Positions 1 to 6,494 of a stretch of DNA of 18,848 nucleotides are shown here, in pieces (within the stretch, counting starts at the first letter, position 1; the number at the start of each line of letters is the position of its first letter). The notes below the pieces were generated by a model. That model ran no database searches. It saw only the letters and a program-made list of their open reading frames with translations, and was not told the DNA's origin. Both the position numbers and the translations under genes were made by a program. The DNA comes from DAIDJM01 sp964250215 (lineage in GTDB: Bacteria > Pseudomonadota > Alphaproteobacteria > Acetobacterales > Acetobacteraceae), in NCBI GenBank assembly GCA_964250215.1, contig CAXUEX010000046.1, forward strand, positions 1 to 18,848, written 5' to 3'.

Positions 1-531
1 GCGCGGTTCGGCCCGGCCGCCCGGGTTTTCATGTTGGCAGCGGCGGCGTTTTCGATGCTGATGTGGATCGGCAGCGACATACTCGGCGCGCCGCGGCTGC
101 TGTTCGGCTTTGCCCGCGATGGCGTGCTGCCGCCGTTTATCGGCCGCGTGAACCGCGCGCATGTGCCGGCAGCCGCGATTCTGCTGCACGTGTCGCTGGT
201 GCTGGTGCTGGCGCTGAGCGGCAGCTTCGTGCAACTCGCGACGCTTTCGGCGCTCGCCGCAGCGGCGCTTTACGTGATGGCTTGCGCCGCGGCGCTCGTG
301 CTGCGCCGGCGGGATACGCACATCCTCGGACGGCCGCTGCACGTGCCGGCCTTGTGGGCGTTTTCTCTGCTCGGCATCGGCGGCATGATGCTGACGATCT
401 TCGTCGCGCGGCCGGTCGAAATCGCCGGGCTGGCGATCTCCGTGTTGCTCGCCGCAGCGATCTATCGCATCGGCACCCGCCTGTACGGCGTTCAGGCGGC
501 CCGCCGCAGAGACTCCATGTCGATCACATAG
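1..531 (+). CDS. APC-family amino acid permease, C-terminal part (5' end outside window)
   Basis: The reading frame is open from base 1, so the window holds only the C-terminal part of roughly 176 residues. Hydrophobic stretches alternate with short basic loops, consistent with about four membrane helices. The segment around 'PRLLFGFARDGVLPPF' matches the loop typical of amino acid-polyamine-organocation (APC) transporters, where a conserved Arg and Asp-Gly precede 'LP'. A basic tail 'ARRRDSMSIT' ends the protein, as expected for a cytoplasmic C-terminus. APC proteins are inner-membrane amino acid importers or exchangers; the substrate cannot be told from this part. The stop codon lies inside the 3' end of the convergent alcohol dehydrogenase gene, a 40-bp tail-to-tail overlap. 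The internal ATG at position 31 is not the true start. Confidence 0.82.
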   Translation, partial: ARFGPAARVFMLAAAAFSMLMWIGSDILGAPRLLFGFARDGVLPPFIGRVNRAHVPAAAILLHVSLVLVLALSGSFVQLATLSALAAAALYVMACAAALVLRRRDTHILGRPLHVPALWAFSLLGIGGMMLTIFVARPVEIAGLAISVLLAAAIYRIGTRLYGVQAARRRDSMSIT

Positions 532-1583
532 CGGTAGCGCACCTCGCCATCCACCACTTTCCGATAGGCTTCGTTCACGCGATCGATCGGGATGATTTCG
601 ATGTCGGGAGCGATGCCGTGCGTGGCGCAGAAATCCAGCACTTCCTGCGTCTCGGCGATGCTGCCGATCAGCGAACCCGCAATGCTGCGGCGGTGCATGG
701 CGACATCCATGTTGTTCACGGGCGCCATGGGCTCCAGCGCTCCCACCACCACAATCGCGCCGTCGCGCTTCAGCAGCGGCAGGAACGGGTTGAGATCATG
801 CTTCTGCGGCACGGTGCTGAGGATGAAATCGAAAGTCGCTTCCAGCGTTGCCATCGTCTTTGCGTCGTCCTCCAGCACCACGCGTTCGGCGCCGATGGCC
901 TTCGCGCTCTCGATCTTGTCCTTGCTGGTGGTGAAAACCGTCATCTCCGCCCCCATGGCGCGGGCGAGCTTGGTGGCCATGTCGCCCAGGCCGCCGAAAC
1001 CCACGATCCCCACGTGAGCACCAGGCTTCACGCCCCAATGTTTCAGCGGAGAATAGGTTGTTACTCCAGCGCATAGGATCGGCGCGGCATGCGCCGGATC
1101 GAGCGCTTGCGGAATGCGCAGCACGAAGTCCTGCGTCACCACAACGTCGGTGGAATAGCCGCCGAATGTGTTGTCACGCCCGTACATATTCTTGCCGCCG
1201 GCTTTCGCGGCCGGCTTCATCGGGCCGTTATAGGTGGCGAGCCACGAATTCGGACCCTCGCAATAATTCTCCTCGCCGGCGCGGCACGGCTCGCATTGTC
1301 GGCAACTGTCGATCATGCAGCCCACACCCACCAGGTCGCCGGGTTTCACGCGCGTCACCTCGGCGCCAGCGCGCACTACGCGGCCGACGATCTCGTGGCC
1401 CGGCAAGCACGGATAGACGGTATTGCCCCACTCGTTCTTCACTTGATGGATGTCGGAGTGGCACACGCCGCAGAACATCACTTCTATCTGGACATCGCCC
1501 GGCCCGGGATCCTCGCGCTGAAACTCCATCAACTTCAGGTGCGAATGCGCGCCTTTTGCCGCATAGCCTTTCACGTTGATCAT
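492..1583 (-). CDS. Zinc-dependent NADP(H)-type alcohol dehydrogenase (CAD/YahK-like)
   Basis: This is a medium-chain dehydrogenase/reductase of 363 residues, probably interconverting alcohols and aldehydes in the cytoplasm. Catalytic zinc ligands are Cys41 (GVCHSD), His63 in GHE and Cys171. The structural zinc site is Cys94, Cys97, Cys100 and Cys108. The Rossmann motif GFGGLGD is at about 195-201. The second strand ends 'VFTTSKDK' (Ser220/Lys221), without the acidic residue of NAD-binding members, which points to NADP(H); this is family knowledge of the cinnamyl alcohol dehydrogenase/YahK group. The start is the ATG at 1583 because GGAGGG lies 8-9 bases upstream on the minus strand. The frame runs further upstream, but that part is basic and unlike the family. 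The gene diverges from the DUF779 gene and converges with the permease. The physiological substrate is unknown. Confidence 0.9.
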   Translation of the reverse strand: MINVKGYAAKGAHSHLKLMEFQREDPGPGDVQIEVMFCGVCHSDIHQVKNEWGNTVYPCLPGHEIVGRVVRAGAEVTRVKPGDLVGVGCMIDSCRQCEPCRAGEENYCEGPNSWLATYNGPMKPAAKAGGKNMYGRDNTFGGYSTDVVVTQDFVLRIPQALDPAHAAPILCAGVTTYSPLKHWGVKPGAHVGIVGFGGLGDMATKLARAMGAEMTVFTTSKDKIESAKAIGAERVVLEDDAKTMATLEATFDFILSTVPQKHDLNPFLPLLKRDGAIVVVGALEPMAPVNNMDVAMHRRSIAGSLIGSIAETQEVLDFCATHGIAPDIEIIPIDRVNEAYRKVVDGEVRYRYVIDMESLRRAA

Positions 1584-1634
1584 GCGCCGATCCCTCCGAG
1601 TTCGGCGCAGGAACACGGCGGCACAAGGCGGGTT

Positions 1635-1642
1635 CCCCCCCC
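1635..1642. repeat. C8/G8 homopolymer tract upstream of the alcohol dehydrogenase
   Basis: Eight consecutive C residues on the plus strand (G8 in the dehydrogenase direction) lie about 52-59 bp upstream of its ATG. They are flanked by GGAAC and GTTCC, a spaced 5-bp inverted pair at roughly 1611-1635. The tract is not inside a gene I accept. I see no convincing promoter hexamers nearby. Confidence 0.6.
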
Positions 1643-1727
1643 GAGCGTCTTGCACTGGCCGCGGCGCCCGTTGTCACGCCCGCGTGTGGTGCCCGGCTGC
1701 ATCCCTGGCCTTGGCACTGTTGCTATT

Positions 1728-1745
1728 GACCCGCTGCGGCGGGTC
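1728..1745. promoter_or_regulatory. Perfect inverted repeat in the adh/DUF779 divergent region
   Basis: GACCCGC and GCGGGTC flank the 4-base loop TGCG, giving a perfect 7-bp stem. It lies 45 bp before the DUF779 start and about 145 bp upstream of the dehydrogenase start. It could be an operator or a leader hairpin for the DUF779 gene. It is not followed by a T-run, so a terminator is unlikely. Confidence 0.4.
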
Positions 1746-1790
1746 ATGCGACTGCGCGTTCTCGGCGTATAGCCCCGGGCCCATCGAACC

Positions 1791-2141
1791 ATGAATCGGG
1801 TTGCAATCACGGCGGCGGCGGAACGGCTTCTCGATCAGCTCAAGGCGGCGCACGGGCCGCTGCTGTTCCATCAGTCCGGCGGCTGCTGCGATGGCAGTTC
1901 GCCCATGTGCTACCCGCGCGGCGAATTCCGCATCGGCACGCAGGATGTGCTCCTGGGCGAAATCGCCGGTACACCCTTCTATATCGGCGCTGCGCAATAC
2001 GAACGCTGGCGTCACACGCATCTCACGATCGACGTGGTTCCGGGCCGCGGCGGCGGATTTTCGCTCGAAGCGCCGGAAGGCGTTCGGTTCCTCACGCGCA
2101 GCCGAGTGTTTACGGAAGGCGAACTGGCCGCTCTCGGGTAG
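1791..2141 (+). CDS. DUF779 family protein
   Basis: The protein is 116 residues, the usual size of the DUF779 (COG3564) family. The diagnostic block 'HQSGGCCDGSSPMCYP' lies at about residues 27-42, with three closely spaced Cys and a His that could bind metal. Later conserved-looking parts are 'DVLLGEI', 'PFYI' and 'ERWRHTHLTIDVVPGRGGGFSLE'. No signal peptide or membrane segment is seen, so it is probably cytoplasmic. The biochemical role is not established. From family knowledge, DUF779 genes often sit beside aldehyde or alcohol dehydrogenase genes, and here it diverges from a zinc alcohol dehydrogenase. Shine-Dalgarno complementarity before the ATG is poor (GCCCCGGGCCCATCGAACC), so the start is the weakest part of the call. 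Confidence 0.85.
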   Translation: MNRVAITAAAERLLDQLKAAHGPLLFHQSGGCCDGSSPMCYPRGEFRIGTQDVLLGEIAGTPFYIGAAQYERWRHTHLTIDVVPGRGGGFSLEAPEGVRFLTRSRVFTEGELAALG

Positions 2142-2147
2142 CTGCTA

Positions 2148-2194
2148 GAGCAACATCGGCACACACCGCGTCAAGCGCGCCGATAAAGTTGCTC
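2148..2194. terminator. Long hairpin in the convergent gap between DUF779 and ior
   Basis: GAGCAAC-ATCGGC (2148-2160) pairs with GCCGAT-(AAA)-GTTGCTC (2179-2194). This gives 13 base pairs interrupted by a 3-base bulge, with an 18-base loop. It fills the gap between two convergent stop codons, so a bidirectional transcription end is the obvious role. The flanking bases are A/T-containing (GTCAAAACAATAATC) but not a clean T-run, so it is not a textbook intrinsic terminator. Confidence 0.45.
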
Positions 2195-2208
2195 GTCAAA
2201 ACAATAAT

Positions 2209-5200
2209 CTAATCCAGCGCCTTCATCAACTCCGGCAACGCCTCCCGCACGCGCGCCACCGAAGCGTCCTTCACCACGTCGTAGCCCCGCACCTTGTCGT
2301 GCGCCCGTAGTGCCGCTTCGGCCGCGGCGTAATTGGCAGGCGTGAGCCGTGCCACCACGTCATCCACCAGGGCCACATACTCCCGCACGAGCTGCCGCTC
2401 CATTCGCCGATGCGCCATGTAGCCGAACGGATCGAACGGGGTGCCGCGCAGGAAACGCAGCCGCGAAAGCACCTGATAGCTCCTGCCCATCCACGGCCCG
2501 AACCGCCGTTTGCTCGGCCGATGGGTGCGTTTGTCACGTTTCGAGAACAGCGGCGGCGCCAGATTGTAGTTCAGCGTGATGTCGCCCTCGAAAATCTCCC
2601 GCAGTCTGGCGGCAAAACCGGGATCGGCGAACAGCCGCGCCACCTCGTATTCGTCCTTGTAGCTCATCAGCTTTGCCGCGACCTGCGCCACCGCGCGCGC
2701 AAGCCTGCCGTCCTGTCCCGGAATTGCGAGTTCGGCCTGCTCCACCCGCCCCACCAGTTCGCGGTAGCGTCGCGCATGGGCGGCGCCGCCCCAGGCCGTC
2801 AGCCGCGGCATCCGATCGGCCAGCAGATCGCCAAGCGTGTCCGGGATCTGCTCCACTTCGTGCCCGCGCAGCCAGGTTTTCACCATCTCGGGCTTCGCGG
2901 CCGCAAGGCGGCCAAGGCCGAATGCCCGCCGGTTCATCGCGATCTCGGTGCCGTTCAGCTCGATAGCCCGCAGAATGCTTTCCGCGGAGAGCGGGATCAG
3001 GCCTTTCTGCCAGGCAAAACCGACAAGAAACAGATTTGTGCCGATCGCATTGCCCAGCATCGTGCTGGCAATGGCCGTGCCGTCGATCTGCATGATGCGC
3101 TCGGCATCGGCGCGCGGCCGCACTTTCTGCAGCAACGGATCGAAGCGGAACTCGGCATCCGGATCGGTGGCAAAACGGGCATTCGGTGCCACAAACCGGT
3201 TCAGCAGCACCGCGCTGCGGCCGTGGCCGAGCTTGGCCAGCGTCTCGGGAATTGCCACCACCATCGGATCGGCGCCGATCACCAGATCCACATCGCCGTT
3301 CGGAATGCGCGGGCTGTGCCGCTCCGCGCCATCGCCGATGCGCAAATGGCTCGTCACGCTGCCGTTGCGCTGCGCCAGCCCCGAATTGTCCAGCACGGTC
3401 AGGCGCTTGTCTTCCAGATGCGCGGCCATGCCGAGCAGCGCCGAGACGGTCACCACACCGTTGCCGCCGATGCCGGCGAGAAGAATGTTGTACACCTCGC
3501 CGATGCGCGGCAGCGTCGGCATCGGCAATCCCGCGAGCATCGCATCTTCGTCGGTCAGGCTCTCTTCGGCCTGCGCGCGCAGCTTGCCACCAAGCACGGT
3601 GACAAAGCTGGGACAAAGCCCCTTCGCGCAAGAGAAATCCTTGTTGCAGACAGATTGGTTGATCCGCCGCTTGCGTCCCAGCTTGGTCTCCAGCGGCTCC
3701 ACGGCAATGCAGTTCGATTGCACGCCGCAATCGCCGCAGCCCTCACAAACCTCCGGGTGGATGAACAGGCGCTCCGCCGGATCGGGCAGCTTGCCGCGCT
3801 TGCGCAGTCGGCGCCGTTCGGTGGCGCAGGCCTGATCGTAGATGATCGCGGTCACGCCCGGTATTTCGCGCAACTCGCGCTGCACATCGTCGAGCTGGTC
3901 GCGCTGATGATAGGTGAGGAATGCGGGATATTGCGAACGGTCGTGACGCGAAGGATCGTCGCTGACTAGCGCAATCCGTTTCACGCCCTCGGCCGCAAGC
4001 TGGTTCGCCACGTGCGGCCCGGTGAGTTCGCCGGGGAATTCCTCGCCTTCGATCTGCTGTCCGCCGGTCATCGCGATCGCGCCGTTCAGCAGCACCTTGT
4101 AGGTGATGTTCACCTTCGCGGCGAGCGCGGCACGGATCGCGAGCAGGCCGGAATGGAAATACGTGCCATCGCCGAGGTTCTGGAAAATGTGCGGCGTTTC
4201 CGTAAACGGCGCCTGGCCGATCCAGGTGGCGCCCTCGCCGCCCATCTGCGAGGAAGCCATGGTGTGCCGATCGGGCAGCGATGCAGCCATGATGTGGCAG
4301 CCAATCCCGGCCCCGGCGATCGAACCCTCCGGCACCCGCGTGGACGTGTTGTGCGGGCAACCGGCGCAGAAGCTCGGCGGCCGCAGCAGATCGGCGACGC
4401 CGAACGATATCGTGGGAATGCCGGTCTCAAGCGGCTTGATGGCGTCGAACTTCGCACCCAGAGACTCGTCCTCGATACGACCGCGCAACCTCCCCGCGAT
4501 GATGTGCAGCATCAGGTCGGGATCGATCTCGCCCACCGCCTTCAGCAGCGGCGCGCCGTGCTCATCCAGCTTGCCGGTAAGAATCGGGCGCTTGTCGGCT
4601 GGCAAGTTGTAAAGGATCGTGGAAATCTGGTCCTCAATGATCGGTCGTTTTTCTTCAACAACAAAGATTTCGTCGCAGGTCTCGGCAAAATCGCGCAGCC
4701 CGGCCGGCTCCAAAGGCCATGCCAGTGCCACCTTGTACACGCCGATGCCGAGCGAAGCCGTGCGCGCCTCGTCCAGCCCCAGGCCGCGCAACGCTTCCAC
4801 CACGTCCAAATAAGCCTTGCCGGTTGAGACGATCCCCAGCCGGTGCCGTTTCGCGCCGCCCCAGGCCAGCCGGTCCAGCCCGTTCGCCCGCACCCAGGCC
4901 TGCACCGCTGGCAGGCGCTGCTCGTAATGCCGCGCCTCCACTTCCAGTGCCGAACCGTTGCGTGCCCGGATATTCAGGCCGCCAGCCGGCAGCGGAAAAT
5001 CGGTCGGCGAAACAAACGGCCACACATCCATGTCGGCCGGTATCGAGGCGCCGCCCTCCACCGTGTCGGTCAACGCCTTCATGCCGATCCAGCTTCCGGA
5101 AAAGCGCGACATCGCCCAGGCTTGCAATCCGTACAGCAGCAGCTCCTCCACGGTTGCCGGGTTCAGCACCGGCATGCCGTAATGGATCAGCGCCACATCG

Positions 5201-5712
5201 CTCTGATGCGCCAACGTGGAGGAACGGGCACCGTGATCGTCGCCGCACAGCGCGATCGCACCGCCATGCGCGGCCGTGCCGTTGTAGGTCGCGTGCTTCA
5301 GCACATCGCCCGAACGGTCCACGCCCGGGCCCTTGCCATACCAAAGCCCGAACACGCCATCGAATTTCGGCTTCGGGATCAGCCCGGCCTGCTGGCTGCC
5401 CCATACGGCGGTGGCCGCCAGATCCTCGTTTATGCCAGGTTCGAAATGAATATCGTGCGCTTCAAGGTGCTTCTTCGCGCCCCACAGTGCCAGATCGTAG
5501 CCGCCCAGCGGCGAGCCGCGGTAGCCGGAGATGAAGCCGGCCGTATGCAGCCCGGCCGCGCGGTCCCGACGCTGCTGCACGATCGGCAGCCTTACCAGCG
5601 CCTGGATGCCGGTGAGATACACCCGGCCCTCGAAACGCGAATACTTGTCGGCCAGCGTCACGGCGTTGCCGGGCGACTGGCGGGTGACGGGCGGGAGTGT
5701 GACGGAATCCAT
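2209..5712 (-). CDS. Indolepyruvate:ferredoxin oxidoreductase, fused alpha-beta type
   Basis: At 1167 residues this is the one-piece form joining IorA-like and IorB-like parts. The reaction known for the family is oxidative decarboxylation of aryl-2-oxo acids to acyl-CoA with reduction of ferredoxin. The N-terminal third (about 30-230) is the thiamine diphosphate pyrimidine domain. Cysteine motif CAGCPHN is at 449-455. The cofactor-binding motif runs from GDGT (514-517) to Asn543. A CxxCxxC(x5)C cluster lies at Cys656, 659, 662 and 668, with further Cys at 689, 695 and 700, probably an iron-sulfur site. The gamma-type acceptor domain starts near GIGGNG (747-752). The last ~200 residues match the C-terminal domain usual in the fused form. 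The ATG at 5712 has a weak GAAGG upstream. It stands alone, without a neighbouring ferredoxin or regulator gene, and probably serves aromatic amino acid breakdown. Confidence 0.92.
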   Translation of the reverse strand: MDSVTLPPVTRQSPGNAVTLADKYSRFEGRVYLTGIQALVRLPIVQQRRDRAAGLHTAGFISGYRGSPLGGYDLALWGAKKHLEAHDIHFEPGINEDLAATAVWGSQQAGLIPKPKFDGVFGLWYGKGPGVDRSGDVLKHATYNGTAAHGGAIALCGDDHGARSSTLAHQSDVALIHYGMPVLNPATVEELLLYGLQAWAMSRFSGSWIGMKALTDTVEGGASIPADMDVWPFVSPTDFPLPAGGLNIRARNGSALEVEARHYEQRLPAVQAWVRANGLDRLAWGGAKRHRLGIVSTGKAYLDVVEALRGLGLDEARTASLGIGVYKVALAWPLEPAGLRDFAETCDEIFVVEEKRPIIEDQISTILYNLPADKRPILTGKLDEHGAPLLKAVGEIDPDLMLHIIAGRLRGRIEDESLGAKFDAIKPLETGIPTISFGVADLLRPPSFCAGCPHNTSTRVPEGSIAGAGIGCHIMAASLPDRHTMASSQMGGEGATWIGQAPFTETPHIFQNLGDGTYFHSGLLAIRAALAAKVNITYKVLLNGAIAMTGGQQIEGEEFPGELTGPHVANQLAAEGVKRIALVSDDPSRHDRSQYPAFLTYHQRDQLDDVQRELREIPGVTAIIYDQACATERRRLRKRGKLPDPAERLFIHPEVCEGCGDCGVQSNCIAVEPLETKLGRKRRINQSVCNKDFSCAKGLCPSFVTVLGGKLRAQAEESLTDEDAMLAGLPMPTLPRIGEVYNILLAGIGGNGVVTVSALLGMAAHLEDKRLTVLDNSGLAQRNGSVTSHLRIGDGAERHSPRIPNGDVDLVIGADPMVVAIPETLAKLGHGRSAVLLNRFVAPNARFATDPDAEFRFDPLLQKVRPRADAERIMQIDGTAIASTMLGNAIGTNLFLVGFAWQKGLIPLSAESILRAIELNGTEIAMNRRAFGLGRLAAAKPEMVKTWLRGHEVEQIPDTLGDLLADRMPRLTAWGGAAHARRYRELVGRVEQAELAIPGQDGRLARAVAQVAAKLMSYKDEYEVARLFADPGFAARLREIFEGDITLNYNLAPPLFSKRDKRTHRPSKRRFGPWMGRSYQVLSRLRFLRGTPFDPFGYMAHRRMERQLVREYVALVDDVVARLTPANYAAAEAALRAHDKVRGYDVVKDASVARVREALPELMKALD

Positions 5713-5893
5713 ATGCCTGAACCTTCGCGGGCGCGGAGCTTGCCTCTACCCGCGACCCAAAGGCACAGGTGCGGCTGCGGTCAAGCAAGTGCAGCCGTCC
5801 GAAAAAAATAGTTTTCCCGCGCGCCGCACCGGCCCTGGCCGCGCAAGCTTCGGCCCAGCCAGCCCCGCCAACGCGACACAATATGACCGCGGG

Positions 5894-6016
5894 CTACACC
5901 CAGCAGCGCACCGGGTGTACGCCGCCATAAGGCCCAACATAGCCCGGGCGGCAGGCGCAGGCACTTAGCCCGAGGCCCAGGGCCAGCAACACGGCGAGTG
6001 GCAGAATGCGGCGCAT
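5894..6016 (-). CDS. Small lipoprotein, 40 residues
   Basis: A very short gene with strong features. The ATG at 6016 has GAGGAG ending 8 bases upstream, the best ribosome binding site in this area. The product starts MRRILPLAVLLALGLGLSAC: basic residues, a hydrophobic stretch and the lipobox LSAC with the lipid-modified Cys at 20. The mature part is only about 21 residues, beginning CACRPGYVGPYGGVHP and ending RCWV, rich in Gly, Pro and aromatic residues with three Cys in all. It would be an outer- or inner-membrane-anchored lipoprotein; residues after the Cys give no clear sorting signal. It diverges from copC (92 bp between starts) and lies upstream of ior in the same direction (181 bp gap). 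The function is unknown. Tiny lipoproteins with a similar Gly/Pro/Tyr tail are common in alphaproteobacteria, from recollection only. Confidence 0.75.
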   Translation of the reverse strand: MRRILPLAVLLALGLGLSACACRPGYVGPYGGVHPVRCWV

Positions 6017-6108
6017 GGCTTGATCTCCTCAGTGCGGCCTGCCTAATGCCGGCCATTCATGTCGGGTTTGCGACCGAACTCGTTTCGGATTGCAACAACG
6101 GAGAAGCC

Positions 6109-6465
6109 ATGCGCACGCTGCCGCTCCTTGCCGTTTCCCTCGCGCTGCTGGCCGCAAATCGCGCCCAGGCGCACGCGATCCTGGTGGATAGTCAGCCGGC
6201 GCCGCAGGGGCATGTCGCCGCCGGGCCGCTCGATCTCATGCTGCGATACAACAGCCGGATCGATGCCGCGCGCTCCAGGCTCGCGCTGCGGCGCCCCGAC
6301 GGCACCTCCGAGGTGCTGCATAGCGAGCCGAACGCCGGCCCCGCGATCCTGCGCGCACATGTGGCGGCGCTGACACCCGGGGATTACGTCGTGCAGTGGC
6401 AGGTGCTGGCCACCGACGGCCATATCACGCGCGGCCGCGTGCCGTTCACGGTCGAAAGCCGCTGA
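6109..6465 (+). CDS. copC: CopC-like periplasmic copper-binding protein
   Basis: The 118-residue protein has a Sec signal peptide (MRTLPLL... to AQA, residues 1-21) and a mature chain starting with His22. In CopC proteins the N-terminal His of the mature chain binds Cu(II). The other expected ligands are in the C-terminal block 'ATDGHITRGRVPFTV', Asp103 and His105. Hydrophobic beta-strand patterns such as 'LDLMLRYNSRID' fit the family's beta-barrel. Methionine-rich Cu(I) motifs are absent, so this looks like the Cu(II)-only type. The start is the ATG at 6109, preceded by GGAGA at 5-6 bases and giving a proper signal peptide. copD follows after 29 bp, so the two probably act as a periplasmic carrier and membrane importer or resistance pair. 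Confidence 0.93.
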   Translation: MRTLPLLAVSLALLAANRAQAHAILVDSQPAPQGHVAAGPLDLMLRYNSRIDAARSRLALRRPDGTSEVLHSEPNAGPAILRAHVAALTPGDYVVQWQVLATDGHITRGRVPFTVESR

Positions 6466-6494
6466 TCTTCTTCCCGCCGCGTTGAACCTGCGCC

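Noticed and set aside
1711..1725. TTGGCAC...TTGC resembling a sigma-54 promoter
   Set aside because: Only 2 bases separate TGGCAC and TTGC, where sigma-54 promoters need 5.
1684..1794. Small GTG-started frame with a hydrophobic stretch and Cys (LLLLTRCGG), like a lipoprotein
   Set aside because: The residue before the Cys is Arg, which breaks the lipobox rule; no ribosome binding site is seen and the frame runs into the DUF779 start.
2410..3969. Long plus-strand open frame (519 codons) opposite the indolepyruvate oxidoreductase gene
   Set aside because: The minus-strand frame has clear thiamine, iron-sulfur and acceptor motifs; the opposite frame is Arg/His/Ala-rich with no recognisable family and is a codon-bias shadow of GC-rich coding DNA.
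5773..5796. GGCTGC/GCAGCC inverted repeat before ior as a terminator for the small lipoprotein gene
   Set aside because: The T-run in the minus direction comes before, not after, the stem, and the stem is only 6 bp; no convincing terminator is seen here.
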